A stretch of DNA of 59,801 nt from Oceanobacillus limi (GTDB lineage Bacteria > Bacillota > Bacilli > Bacillales > Amphibacillaceae): contig NZ_FOHE01000021.1 of assembly GCF_900111445.1 (NCBI RefSeq), positions 1-59,801 of the forward strand, given 5' to 3'. This document shows positions 1-8,811 of the stretch, one piece after another. The position numbers were made by a program, and so were the translations under genes. Under the pieces are notes generated by a model. The model was not told the DNA's origin. It did no database searches and saw only the letters and a program-made list of their open reading frames with translations. Numbering within the stretch: position 1 is the first letter of the stretch; every line of letters begins with the position of its first letter.

Positions 1-4
1 GATA

Positions 5-1777
5 ATGATCGCATGGGTTGACGGAAGATGGCTAGAACGAAAAGAACGGCGAGAATTAATCGGAGTATACGACGACTATATCGCAATGTTAGACGACAAG
101 TACCCGGACATTGACGCTATGCCTAGCGAAGTTATCGCCGACTATATGGAAAAGGCGAATGAACTCGATAGGTTGCGAAGGATAGATCGATGTGAAGACG
201 ATAATCTACAGTTTGCGATCGAATACTTTTCCGAAGCAATGAATCCGGGTAATGACGGAAATTGGGAAGGCTTTGATATATCCGATAAATCGCAGTCACC
301 GGAGTTCCATAAGGAAATAACCGACATTATGAACGAGGTATCAACGGATAAAGTTAATGCGAAAGTGGCAGTAGCTGCTCCGCGTTCCCACGCCAAGTCT
401 ACGTATCTATCGAAAGGGTTTCCGGTACATGAAGTCGTTTATCGAAAACGTAAATACACGATTATCATATCGGAAACACCGACGGTATCAATCGGTAACA
501 TGGAGTGGATACGTAACCAACTGAAATATAACGAAAAACTACGGAATGACTTTGGCCCGTTATTATCTCCGAAAGATCAATCGAATATAACCGATAAGTC
601 CGATGCGTTTATAGCGTGGTATCAAGACGGAGATAGGCGGAGACAAATTGCGCTGGTTGAGGCGGCTTCAACCGGCCAAGCGTTGCGCGGACGTAACTGG
701 AACGGCTCTCGTCCGGACTTAATCGTATGCGATGACTTAGAGGATGCGCGCCCAGGAGGTAACGCCAGTACGCCGGAGCAACGGTCGAAATTACGGGATT
801 GGTTCTCGCAGACAGTCGTACCGTTAGGCGATCCAAAAGGCGAGAAAACGGCGATTGTGTACATGGGTACTACCGTCCATTGGGAAGCGCTCTTGATGAA
901 CGTATTATATAAGCGGTCGGACTTCGAATCGAAAGTATACCGAGCCATTATCGAATTTCCGAAACGGTCGGACTTGTGGGAAGAATGCCGAGAAATTTAC
1001 ACGGACCGCGAGAATCCGAAACGTAAGGACGAAGCGGAGGCGTTCTACAAGAAACACGAAAAAGAAATGCTCGAAGGGTCGAAGGTATTATGGGAAGATG
1101 TTCAGCCGTTATTTAAGCTGATGAAATGGAAGTGGGATAACGGAAGTAAAGCGTTTAACACAGAGTATATGAACAACCCTGTCGACGAGGAATCAATGAT
1201 ATTCAACCCGGAAACATTTACGTATTGGGACGAGAAATTTCCGAATCAAACGTTTGACCATAAGTCATATACAATTGCATTCGGTATTGACTTTGCGTTA
1301 GGAAAACAACGAGGAGACTATTCGGCAATATCCGTAGTAGCAAAGCACAAAGAAACCGGAACGATTTATGTAGTAGATTCATATGGCGACAGAATTAAGC
1401 CGGACGGATTTATTGAGGAAATTGTAAAGTACGTTAATAAGTGGCAACCCGATATTATCTCCGTAGAGGCGCAATTTGCGCAAGAGTTCTTCGGTATCAT
1501 ACTTAGCGAGAGGTTAGAAGCAGAAGGTTATCCCGCAAAAACGCGGTTGAAAAAGATATACCAACGGTCTCGGAAAGAATTACGTATCGAGACGATGTTA
1601 CCTTATATCGAAAATAAAACGATTCAATTCTCGCGTAGGCATCATTTATTACTCGAACAATTTGAGAGATACGGACAAGGTTCCCACGATGATCTACCGG
1701 ATAGTCTTGAAATGGCGGTATCTGCAAGTAGACAAAAGAGCGTATCTATAACGACGTCAGCGAAACGAATGCGATAA
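5..1777 (+). CDS. terL: Phage terminase large subunit
   Basis: Packaging motor ATPase and headful or cos nuclease that acts at the portal. A Walker A-like segment (APRSHAKST, residues 125-133) and a Walker B segment (PDLIVCDDLED, 237-247) form the ATPase. The C-terminal RNase H-like nuclease begins at GIDFALGKQRGDYSAI (427-442), with D429 the likely first metal-binding acidic residue, and an acidic patch DDLPDS lies near the C-terminus. At 590 residues it is long for the family. The first ATG is only four bases from the window edge and no ribosome binding site can be seen, so the true start may be further left. It is 22 bases upstream of the portal gene, as is usual. Confidence 0.93.
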   Translation: MIAWVDGRWLERKERRELIGVYDDYIAMLDDKYPDIDAMPSEVIADYMEKANELDRLRRIDRCEDDNLQFAIEYFSEAMNPGNDGNWEGFDISDKSQSPEFHKEITDIMNEVSTDKVNAKVAVAAPRSHAKSTYLSKGFPVHEVVYRKRKYTIIISETPTVSIGNMEWIRNQLKYNEKLRNDFGPLLSPKDQSNITDKSDAFIAWYQDGDRRRQIALVEAASTGQALRGRNWNGSRPDLIVCDDLEDARPGGNASTPEQRSKLRDWFSQTVVPLGDPKGEKTAIVYMGTTVHWEALLMNVLYKRSDFESKVYRAIIEFPKRSDLWEECREIYTDRENPKRKDEAEAFYKKHEKEMLEGSKVLWEDVQPLFKLMKWKWDNGSKAFNTEYMNNPVDEESMIFNPETFTYWDEKFPNQTFDHKSYTIAFGIDFALGKQRGDYSAISVVAKHKETGTIYVVDSYGDRIKPDGFIEEIVKYVNKWQPDIISVEAQFAQEFFGIILSERLEAEGYPAKTRLKKIYQRSRKELRIETMLPYIENKTIQFSRRHHLLLEQFERYGQGSHDDLPDSLEMAVSASRQKSVSITTSAKRMR

Positions 1778-1799
1778 CAATACGAAAGGAGGGCGTTAT

Positions 1800-3335
1800 A
1801 TGTCGATAATGGAAATCAATAGCTGGCTACGACCGGATCAAGAATGGATCGGAGCCGACGAATTAGAACGAATTAATCGCGTAATTAAATTGTACGAACG
1901 ATACGAAGGTCAGCAAGTTTGGCGGTATTACAAGAAGCCCGGCGGATTAGAGTACGACCCTACGTTACTTACCGTTAACCATGACCGACTACTTATAGAT
2001 ACTATGGCGGCGTGGGAGTTCGAAATGGAGCCGAAATGGGAAGTTGAACCGCAAGTGATCGACGACCCTATCGATATGGTTAAGCCGGGTTACAAGCAAT
2101 CTGACGAACAAGAACGCGAAAATAAGCGAGCTGCGGCAAAAGAACGATTGATTAACCGCGTCCATAAAGATAATAGGACGCACGAGAAACTACTTGAAGC
2201 GGCAAAAGACCGTAAGATTGCCGGTACTGTTTGGGCGAAGTTGTTTTATGATAAAAGGCTCGGAAGGATTCGATTAAGTTTCCGACCGGATTTCGAAGTT
2301 ATTTCGAAATACAACCATGATGACGAGGAATTGCTAGAAGAAGTACATTTTCACCATTACCTAGACGACGAAAGTCGAATCTTATGGAAGCAGTCTTTTA
2401 CGCTCGAATGGGACGAGGAAAAATACGATTATGAGTGTTGGTTACACGAGGCGGTATATGAGATCGACGAGAATAACGATATTTGGTTAAAAGATACGAA
2501 AGTAGAGAAGTCAAAAATGGGATTAAATTTCATCCCTGTTGTTGAAATACCGAATGAACGATTAACGGGAATGGATCGAGGATTTTCCGAGATTGAAAAA
2601 TGGTCGGAACTAACCGACGAAATCAATAAGAAATTAAGCGACTATTCCGATGCGATTCGCTTCGAAATGTTCGCAATCACGTTATTAATGGGCGTCGATA
2701 ACGATAAAGGTTTAAAGGTCGCACCGGGCGCAATGTGGAACCTTCAAGGGGATGGCGGACTATTAGAAGGAGAAAGACCTGACGCTAAGAAGTTGGAGTC
2801 TAATTTTAAATTTAAAGACGCAACAGAGTCGTATTTAGACCGCATGTACTCGAATTTATATAAGATTGCAGAAGTACCTAGCGTCAATACTGCGGAAATG
2901 AAAACCGGGGGAGTAAACGACCAAGCCGTTAAATTGATGCACCGAACAATTATCTCGAAAACGCAACGCTCATGGGTCGTATGGAAATCGAGGTTACAAT
3001 TACTGAACGAATATATTTTGCGATACATGGAAGCGCGTGTTGATGACCCGCGTTTTTCTTATGATCGAAAACTAGTCGAACAAATGGACGATGACCGTTA
3101 CGATAATGTCGTACATTTACGGTTGCCGTTACCGGAAGATCAGAACGAACTAGTAGAACGATTAACCAGCGAAATGAGCGCCGACTTAGAATCAATTAAA
3201 GGCGCATTAGCGAGAAAAGGTGTAGAGAATCCGGAAGCTAAGTTAATGGAGATTCTTGCAGAAGAAAAGTTAATGAAGCAAGAGGAGGACCCGTACAATG
3301 AACGCGGGTCAGTCTTAGAAAATAACGAAGAATAG
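1800..3335 (+). CDS. Phage portal protein (SPP1 gp6-like)
   Basis: Forms the ring at the capsid vertex through which DNA enters and leaves. The call rests on its place directly after the large terminase, its 511-residue length, an N-terminal alpha/beta region, and a helical C-terminal region with the charged tail typical of portal proteins. AAAGGAGG seven to eight bases before the ATG supports the start. The segment around residues 355-385 (PSVNTAEMKTGGVNDQAVKL and following) resembles the conserved part of SPP1-type portals, in which a helix lines the tunnel. The family is judged from remembered sequence character, not from a search. It is followed by 80 bases with no clear signal and then the scaffold gene. 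Confidence 0.88.
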   Translation: MSIMEINSWLRPDQEWIGADELERINRVIKLYERYEGQQVWRYYKKPGGLEYDPTLLTVNHDRLLIDTMAAWEFEMEPKWEVEPQVIDDPIDMVKPGYKQSDEQERENKRAAAKERLINRVHKDNRTHEKLLEAAKDRKIAGTVWAKLFYDKRLGRIRLSFRPDFEVISKYNHDDEELLEEVHFHHYLDDESRILWKQSFTLEWDEEKYDYECWLHEAVYEIDENNDIWLKDTKVEKSKMGLNFIPVVEIPNERLTGMDRGFSEIEKWSELTDEINKKLSDYSDAIRFEMFAITLLMGVDNDKGLKVAPGAMWNLQGDGGLLEGERPDAKKLESNFKFKDATESYLDRMYSNLYKIAEVPSVNTAEMKTGGVNDQAVKLMHRTIISKTQRSWVVWKSRLQLLNEYILRYMEARVDDPRFSYDRKLVEQMDDDRYDNVVHLRLPLPEDQNELVERLTSEMSADLESIKGALARKGVENPEAKLMEILAEEKLMKQEEDPYNERGSVLENNEE

Positions 3336-3417
3336 TGTCTATGTCCGAACGTTAAGACGTTAAAAGAAACGGAAATCAATAGTCTACGCGGACTAAAAAA
3401 CGTGGGAGGAATTTATC

Positions 3418-4116
3418 ATGAGTGAAGAAGTAAAAAACGAGGAAGTAAACGAAGAAACAACGAAAGTGGACGAAACTAAAGAAACGTCTGAAACGACGGA
3501 AAAAACTAACGAAAAGTCCGATGACACATTCGTACCACAGTCGAAAGTTAACGATATTGTTCAGAAACGAGTTGCTCGCGAAAAAGAAAAGTACGCAGAT
3601 TATGACGACTTAAAGGCGAAGTTGACCGAGTATGAAAAAGCAGAGCAAGAACGTAAAGAGGCAGAAATGACCGAATTAGAACGGTTACAGTCGCAGTTAG
3701 AACAATATCAAAAGACCGCAGAGGAAGCGGAACAAATTAAACAACAAACGCTAGAAAGCGCTAATCAACGGTTAATCAAATCCGAGTTTAAGGTATTAGC
3801 GAAAGATAGCGGTATTCGTAAAGATGCGTTAGAAGCTGCGTTCAAATTAGCAGACTTCGAAAGCGTAGAAGTAGACGAGGACGGAAACGTAAAAGGCGTT
3901 GATTCCGTGATTGAGTCGCTGAAAGAGTCGAGCAAATTCTTATTCGGCGGAAATGATTACGCTGACCCATCGCCGGGGCAACACGAGGCAAAACGAGATC
4001 CATCTAAGGATCAAATTAGGAAGAAACTTGAAGAATTAGAAACGAAAGCGCGTAAATCCGGCCGGATTGAAGATAAAGTAGCATACGCGAGTTACAAACG
4101 TGAAGTAGGTTTATAG
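3418..4116 (+). CDS. Capsid scaffolding protein
   Basis: A 232-residue, highly charged protein with a Glu/Lys/Thr-rich N-terminus, a long predicted coiled coil (about residues 50-125, KAKLTEYEKAEQERKEAEM and on) and a basic C-terminal stretch. This is the composition of phage scaffolding proteins of the DUF4355 type, which direct capsid assembly and then leave. Position between portal and major capsid gene fits. GGGAGGAA lies before the ATG. No protease gene is present nearby, so maturation, if any, may not need cleavage (inference). Confidence 0.85.
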   Translation: MSEEVKNEEVNEETTKVDETKETSETTEKTNEKSDDTFVPQSKVNDIVQKRVAREKEKYADYDDLKAKLTEYEKAEQERKEAEMTELERLQSQLEQYQKTAEEAEQIKQQTLESANQRLIKSEFKVLAKDSGIRKDALEAAFKLADFESVEVDEDGNVKGVDSVIESLKESSKFLFGGNDYADPSPGQHEAKRDPSKDQIRKKLEELETKARKSGRIEDKVAYASYKREVGL

Positions 4117-4120
4117 TTTT

Positions 4121-4147
4121 GACGTCGACTTAATAGGCGTCTTTTTT
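4121..4147 (+). terminator. Weak terminator-like hairpin before the capsid gene
   Basis: A short stem (GACG with CGTC, loop of 13) is followed by six T. The stem is only 4-5 pairs, so this may be partial termination or a chance structure. It lies between the scaffold and capsid genes. Confidence 0.3.
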
Positions 4148-4183
4148 AATACAAAAAAACTAACTTAAAAGGGGAAATATTAA

Positions 4184-5266
4184 ATGTCAAAAATCTATGA
4201 TGCTAGCTTAATTGGAAAAAAACAGTCTGTAGTTGATGAAATTATCATGCTTAACCCACATCAAACACCATTACTTAACCTATTAGGGTTTAGTGAAGCC
4301 GTAACACAAACTACTCACCAATGGTTTGAGGATGAAATGTTTGCTGACGAATCAACTGTAAATGGAGATAAATTAGCGGCGGATACTACTGTTACAGTAG
4401 CGGATGCCGAGCCATTCAGAGCTGGTCATGTTGTAAAAGTTGGAGACGAATTAATTAAAGTAACGGCAGTTTCGGGTAATGACTTAACTGTTGAGCGTGG
4501 TTACGCTTCTACAACTGCTGCGGACATCGCAGACGGTGCAAAAATCGAAGTCCAATTCGTTGAAGGTGTAGAAGGTGCTGACGCTCGTAATGCACGCTAC
4601 AAAGCACGCAAAAAAGTGTCTAACCTAACTCAAATCTTCGATGACACTATCGAAATCAGTGGGACAGCTTCCGCAGTTCAGCAGTACGGAGTAAGTGACT
4701 TGTATGAGTACGAAAAGCAAAAGAAACAATTAGAATTAGCGCTTCAACTAGAAAAAGCGCTAATTAACGGTGTTGAATATGAAAACGGGCAAATCCGTCA
4801 AATGAAAGGTATTCGTCAATTCATTCAGTCTAACGTAGACGCAGTAGATGGCGCGCTTTCTGCGGACGCTATTAACAACTTAGCGCAAAAAGTTTACGAA
4901 AAAGGTGGTTTCGCTAACGGCGGAGAGTACAAAATCATCGTTCCTGCGAAACAAAAACGTGCATTGTCCGGTTTAGAGCAAGATAAAATCCGCCTAGAGC
5001 GCGCAGAGAATACTCGTGGTCAAGTAGTAGATCAATTCGTATCTGACTTCGGACAATTCGAAATCGCTGTCGACAATAACCTAGCTGCTGACGAATTATT
5101 CTTAGTAGATGCTAACCGTGTGGCTATCCGTCCATTAGTTGGTCGTGAATTCTTCCATAAATACATGGGTGAAAAAGGCGATTACACAACTGGTACTCTT
5201 GTCGGTGAATACACTCTTGAAGTACAACAAGAAAAAGCACACGGACGTCTGAAAGGATTAGCGTAA
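4184..5266 (+). CDS. Major capsid protein (SU10/DUF5309-like, HK97 fold)
   Basis: 360-residue major head subunit. The opening (LIGKKQSVVDEIIMLNPHQT, then PLLNLLG) and the closing (VDANRVAIRPLVGREFFHKY) are typical of the SU10-type capsid family. Residues about 75-125 form an inserted beta-rich segment (AADTTVTVADAEPFRAGHVV onward) like the small surface domains seen in such capsids. AAAGGGGAAA precedes the ATG. Codons are markedly more host-like (AAC, GGT, CGT, ACT) than in neighbouring genes, as expected for the most abundant virion protein. A strong terminator follows, so it can be expressed at a different level from the connectors downstream. Confidence 0.9.
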   Translation: MSKIYDASLIGKKQSVVDEIIMLNPHQTPLLNLLGFSEAVTQTTHQWFEDEMFADESTVNGDKLAADTTVTVADAEPFRAGHVVKVGDELIKVTAVSGNDLTVERGYASTTAADIADGAKIEVQFVEGVEGADARNARYKARKKVSNLTQIFDDTIEISGTASAVQQYGVSDLYEYEKQKKQLELALQLEKALINGVEYENGQIRQMKGIRQFIQSNVDAVDGALSADAINNLAQKVYEKGGFANGGEYKIIVPAKQKRALSGLEQDKIRLERAENTRGQVVDQFVSDFGQFEIAVDNNLAADELFLVDANRVAIRPLVGREFFHKYMGEKGDYTTGTLVGEYTLEVQQEKAHGRLKGLA

Positions 5267-5287
5267 GTAATAATTAAATCAATAATG

Positions 5288-5314
5288 AACCCGTCGTTTC
5301 TCGGCGGGTTTTAA
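5288..5314 (+). terminator. Rho-independent terminator after major capsid gene
   Basis: Nine-pair GC-rich stem (AACCCGTCG / CGGCGGGTT, one G-T pair) with a five-base loop and a short T run. It lies 21 bases after the capsid stop codon. Confidence 0.8.
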
Positions 5315-5331
5315 AGAGGTGATGTAAAAGT

Positions 5332-5541
5332 ATGGCGAAATATAAATCGAAATATCCGGAGTTAGGATTCTATGTAAAAGACGAACGTAAGCAATTTATG
5401 AACGGTAATTACACAACAGAAAAGAAAGCGGAAATTGACGTTTTAGACAACTTAACAGACGTCGAAAAGGTGGAGGAAGAAAAAGCAGAACCGAAGCCGA
5501 AAGCGCAACCGAAGAAATCCGGTAGTAAAGCGAAAAAATAA
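5332..5541 (+). CDS. Small phage head-region protein, function unknown
   Basis: 69 residues. The N-terminus (KYKSKYPELGFYVKDERKQF) resembles short proteins found after capsid genes in many Bacillus phages, where it reads like a small beta domain. The C-terminal third is a low-complexity Lys/Pro/Glu tail (KAEPKPKAQPKKSGSKAKK). AAAGAGGTGATG lies before the ATG. It may be a capsid decoration or connector accessory protein, but nothing in the sequence decides this. Confidence 0.65.
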   Translation: MAKYKSKYPELGFYVKDERKQFMNGNYTTEKKAEIDVLDNLTDVEKVEEEKAEPKPKAQPKKSGSKAKK

Positions 5542-5556
5542 CGGAGGTGACGCCAC

Positions 5557-5910
5557 TTGGCGACAGTAGAAGAACGAGTATTGAATCGACTGACGAAGAT
5601 ACCCGGCGTTACATCTGCGGATGTCGCCAGGTGGGTCGGTGAAGCTACGAACGAAAGTGGTATAACAGAAGGCGAAGAATCGTATCTTGATAACGCACTC
5701 GTATACTTGTCGTTACACCTTGCATACGAAGAAATATCGACCGACGCTGCCCGTTACTTTACGTACACAGACCGAGACGAAACCGTAGATAAGACGAATG
5801 TATTCGAAAACTATAGTAAATTAGCGAATCAAGCACTACGGAAGTATCGGTATCATCGTAATGGAGGGACGTCAATCACGGTAACGCCTGAAAGGGCGGA
5901 TCACCGATGA
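5557..5910 (+). CDS. Head-tail connector protein
   Basis: 117 residues, started from TTG after a good ACGGAGGTGACG site. Mostly helical, with ALVYLSLHLAYEEISTDAARY in the centre, a pattern typical of adaptor proteins that bind the portal (gp15/YqbG-like role). Its position between capsid and head-closure genes supports this; homology is not proven. The stop codon overlaps the next gene's ATG (ATGA). Confidence 0.7.
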   Translation: MATVEERVLNRLTKIPGVTSADVARWVGEATNESGITEGEESYLDNALVYLSLHLAYEEISTDAARYFTYTDRDETVDKTNVFENYSKLANQALRKYRYHRNGGTSITVTPERADHR

Positions 5911-6725
5911 CCGCACAAGAACGGATTAACACGCAACTAGCGACTGCATTCGAACGTTACCAAACGGAGAACGAACGACTGCAACGATTCGCAATTTCCG
6001 AAATTGATCGCTCACGCCTCGAACTAATCGACTTACTCAACGAATACGCGAAAAAGGATAATACGATAAGTAGAGCGCGAGTTAATTCGTTGTTACGCGA
6101 TTTAGACGAGGTAGAGCGTATCATTCGGAATAACGGAATTACGGCGTTAAACAAAGTAATCGAAGATTCGGCGGAATCAGCAGTTACGGCGAGCGCAACG
6201 GCATTAGGCGCTATTGTTGCGGTAGATGCGATTAGTCCACGGAGAATAAATCGGAACGTGTTACGTTATGTAACTAACCGATATTCTGACGATGGACTAG
6301 TCTTGTCTGACCGCATATGGCGGTTAGCAGGCGAACAACGGGATGAACTAAACAAGACGTTACGAAGCGGAATATTACAAGGACGTTCCGTTAATCAAAT
6401 GACGGTAGATATACGAAAAGTGTACGATAACGAAACGTGGAAGATACGGAGACTCGTTACAACCGAAGGAAATACGGCACACCGCGTAGCAACGGCATAT
6501 TCGGCGTCCGATTCAGATGTTGTTAAGGCGGTACAAATTATCGACCACCCCGGACACCGACGACACGAACATCACGAATGTTATCGATTGTCTCGGCAAA
6601 ATCCGTACGGTTGGGGCGCTGGTATGTACCGACCGGAAGATACGTATATCTACGCTCCGCACCCGCAATGTCGCGCTAGTTTCCGTTATATCTTAAAGGA
6701 CGAATATTTAGGCGGTGATAATTGA
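5907..6725 (+). CDS. Minor head protein, Mu gpF-like
   Basis: 272 residues. A helical N-terminal half leads into a conserved C-terminal module: IRRLVTTEGNTAHRVATAYS (about 188-207), then a His/Cys-rich stretch HPGHRRHEHHECYRLSRQNP and APHPQCRASFRYI, the usual ending of Mu gpF-type minor capsid proteins, with putative metal-binding His and Cys. Such proteins enter the capsid in few copies and may go with the DNA. In SPP1-like maps this gene sits between portal and scaffold; here it sits between the connector genes. Start ATG overlaps the previous stop. Confidence 0.82.
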   Translation: MTAQERINTQLATAFERYQTENERLQRFAISEIDRSRLELIDLLNEYAKKDNTISRARVNSLLRDLDEVERIIRNNGITALNKVIEDSAESAVTASATALGAIVAVDAISPRRINRNVLRYVTNRYSDDGLVLSDRIWRLAGEQRDELNKTLRSGILQGRSVNQMTVDIRKVYDNETWKIRRLVTTEGNTAHRVATAYSASDSDVVKAVQIIDHPGHRRHEHHECYRLSRQNPYGWGAGMYRPEDTYIYAPHPQCRASFRYILKDEYLGGDN

Positions 6726-7120
6726 TGATTACGCAACACGACATCGCATGGATTAAATCCAACCGCAAGGAAGTTACGCACAACCGTACGGTACCTATTA
6801 CGCTAATCGGCAAAACAGAAACCGGTCGGCATCCGATAACTGACGAACCGATTACCGAAGAAGTGACGGAATCTACTGTCGCCGTGGTGGTCGAAATATC
6901 ATCCGCGTTTAAACTAGACCGCGACCTTATCGACGGAGTAGAAGTCGAAGAAGGCGATATATGGATCGACATAGACATCGATGATTTACCGATACCTGCG
7001 AAGGACGTTATATCGGTAGAATACGGGGACGATGACGACGACTATACGATTATGGCGAAAGATAACGCAGGCATTGGCGCAACGAATCGCGTCATTATGG
7101 TCGGGAGGTTGACGGGGTAA
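6725..7120 (+). CDS. Probable head-closure protein
   Basis: 131 residues from ATG at 6725, which overlaps the preceding stop and has GGCGGTGAT at proper distance; a TTG three bases earlier is possible. The protein is acidic and beta-rich, with a run of Asp (GDDDDDYTIM) near the C-terminus. By position, between adaptor and gp10-like genes, it should be the stopper that seals the filled head (gp16-like). I do not recognise a diagnostic motif, so the role is inferred from gene order. Confidence 0.6.
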   Translation: MITQHDIAWIKSNRKEVTHNRTVPITLIGKTETGRHPITDEPITEEVTESTVAVVVEISSAFKLDRDLIDGVEVEEGDIWIDIDIDDLPIPAKDVISVEYGDDDDDYTIMAKDNAGIGATNRVIMVGRLTG

Positions 7121-7479
7121 TGGCGAAATCAACCGTAAAAGTGACCGGTATTCATACGACTGTTCGTCGAAAATTAACCGACCAAACTGCGGAATCTGAT
7201 ATCGATAAGATAACGGAAGCCTATGCGCGTAAGATTGCGAGTGAAGCGTCGGAAAAGGCGCCTATATTGACGGGATTATTGAAAAATACGCTAGTTAGTG
7301 GCGTGCAACGGTCGCCTGTCAATCGTACCGGTATATGGGAAATTATCGCAGGTACCGACTACACATTACGCCAAGAGTACGAACACAAGACGCATAAAGG
7401 GTTCATACGGAGGTCTATATGGGATAACGAGGACGCGTATAAAAAAGCGGTTGAGAAACGAGCAAAGGACGGTGAATAA
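7120..7479 (+). CDS. HK97 gp10-like tail/connector protein
   Basis: 119 residues. The pattern of an N-terminal helix with Ala-rich and Glu-rich segments, then APILTGLLKNTLVSG and a short beta region ending with GTDYTLRQEYEHKTHKGF and a basic C-terminal helix, is the signature of the HK97 gp10 family, which acts in joining tail to head. Its ATG overlaps the previous stop (TAATG) and it is followed after two bases by the tail terminator candidate. Confidence 0.8.
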   Translation: MAKSTVKVTGIHTTVRRKLTDQTAESDIDKITEAYARKIASEASEKAPILTGLLKNTLVSGVQRSPVNRTGIWEIIAGTDYTLRQEYEHKTHKGFIRRSIWDNEDAYKKAVEKRAKDGE

Positions 7480-7481
7480 AC

Positions 7482-7919
7482 GTGCAATTAGAACTCGGAT
7501 ATTCTATACAGGTGTTTCTCGAAGATAAGACGGGTATACCGTCTGTTTTAATATATGACGGAATAAAGCTGCCGGATGAAAAGCCGTTTATCACCGTCGA
7601 ACAAATGCAGAATAACTTGACGGCTATTTCGAAACAGAACGAATCCATAGCGACTACTTTCCGTTTTCAACTCGGATTGTATGCGAGGACACATGCGGAG
7701 CGCTCATCGAAACAAGACGAGATACGAGAATTATTTCTATTCGAAGATATTCCGTTATATAACGAAACCGGGGGGCTAACCTCCGGCTTTTTTAACGTGT
7801 CGATAACAAACGAAGTACCGATTATACCCGAAGATATTTCGGATCAAACGAGAATGCACCGACTTTATTTCGATATTGAGGTCGAGCGTATTTCACATAA
7901 AAATAAGGGGGAAATATAA
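7482..7919 (+). CDS. Probable tail terminator protein
   Basis: 145 residues from GTG. Alternating alpha and beta segments with the phrase IKLPDEKPFITVEQMQNNLT, and a position between the gp10-like gene and the major tail gene, fit the tail terminator (gpU/gp17-like) that caps the tail tube. The next gene starts directly after its stop. The call is from order and size; the fold would have to be confirmed. Confidence 0.68.
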   Translation: MQLELGYSIQVFLEDKTGIPSVLIYDGIKLPDEKPFITVEQMQNNLTAISKQNESIATTFRFQLGLYARTHAERSSKQDEIRELFLFEDIPLYNETGGLTSGFFNVSITNEVPIIPEDISDQTRMHRLYFDIEVERISHKNKGEI

Positions 7920-8378
7920 ATGGCTGCTGAATACAGAGGCGATGAATTTTTATATTTAGTGGAGATTGAAGAAGAAGATGGTTCCGGAAGTACCACTAAA
8001 ACAGACTACCGACCTTTTAACCAAACAAATGGATCTAACTCCATAGAAGCTGACTCTATTGACTTGAATACAAAAGATAAAACTGGTTCCGATTACTCTA
8101 ATGTAACGGAATCTTTGTCTTTAGAGGGTGTTTTTACTGAGAATGACCCAGCTATTCCTTATATTAAAAAATCAATTAGGCAGAAGAAACTTGTAAAAAT
8201 AACAACAGTAAATACTCGAACACTAGATACTGAATTCGGAAAGTACAAACTAGATTCTTTCGAACAATCGAACTCAAACGGAGAATTTGCGACATATTCT
8301 CTTGAAGCGACATTAAACGGCGATATACAAGTAGGAACTCTAACGGAAGTTCCGGAAGGTGCACCTGACGAAGCGTAA
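7920..8378 (+). CDS. Major tail (tube) protein, TP901-1-like
   Basis: 152 residues. It opens with AAEYRGDEFLYLVEI and contains a central SIDLNTKDKTGSDYSNVTES stretch, typical of TP901-1-type tube proteins with a beta-sandwich and conserved loop. AAGGGGGAAATATA precedes the ATG. Codon use is host-like in the first two thirds and phage-like in the last third, from about 8215. Together with a terminator after the gene, this fits a highly expressed structural gene and possibly recombination within it. Confidence 0.83.
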   Translation: MAAEYRGDEFLYLVEIEEEDGSGSTTKTDYRPFNQTNGSNSIEADSIDLNTKDKTGSDYSNVTESLSLEGVFTENDPAIPYIKKSIRQKKLVKITTVNTRTLDTEFGKYKLDSFEQSNSNGEFATYSLEATLNGDIQVGTLTEVPEGAPDEA

Positions 8379-8384
8379 TTTATG

Positions 8385-8408
8385 GCGGGCGGTATGCTCG
8401 CTTTTTTC
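8385..8408 (+). terminator. Terminator after major tail gene
   Basis: Six-pair stem (GCGGGC / GCTCGC, one G-T pair), five-base loop GGTAT, followed by seven T. It separates the tube gene from the chaperone genes. Confidence 0.75.
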
Positions 8409-8445
8409 TTTTTAAAATCGAAAATAAAACGGAGGTAATACGATT

Positions 8446-8811
8446 ATGGAACGTTTTGAAATAAATAACGAAGAACACGAATTGAAAATCACACTAGATA
8501 GCGTTAAATACTTAAACGGATTATACGAAGGTGGAGCCTTTATGTTGATTCAAAAGGCGATTTCCGGCGACATTGACACGTATGTTTCTATCGTCTACGC
8601 AGGTCTTTTCCATACCGAAAAAGGATTCAAAAGAAAAGATGTTGAGAAGGCGATTGAGGACGGAATTGCCAACGAAAATATCGATTTAGACCTTATTAAC
8701 CGTACTTCATACGGTGTGGTGGCAGAGAGTTTTTTCTACAAGAAAACGCTAGACAAGATGTTCAAGAACGATCCGGATGCGAAGAAACAGATCGAAGCGT
8801 TGATGAAGTAG
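8446..8811 (+). CDS. Tail assembly chaperone, short form (GpG-like)
   Basis: 121 residues, directly before the tape measure, with GGAGGTAATACGATT before the ATG. Tail assembly chaperones keep the tape measure soluble while the tube polymerises around it. Residues 1-97 would also form the N-terminus of a longer frameshifted product: the coding sequence holds a canonical T TTT TTC slip site at codons 95-97, and the -1 frame stays open from 8700 to 9185. The protein is helical and charged, as usual for this class. Confidence 0.82.
   Translation: MERFEINNEEHELKITLDSVKYLNGLYEGGAFMLIQKAISGDIDTYVSIVYAGLFHTEKGFKRKDVEKAIEDGIANENIDLDLINRTSYGVVAESFFYKKTLDKMFKNDPDAKKQIEALMK
8730..8736 (+). promoter_or_regulatory. 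Predicted -1 ribosomal frameshift site TTTTTTC
   Basis: Heptamer T TTT TTC is in the reading frame of the short chaperone (agT TTT TTC). It lies inside the only region (8700-8808) where both frames are open. Slippage gives a 246-residue fusion of 97 plus 149 residues. Confidence 0.7.
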
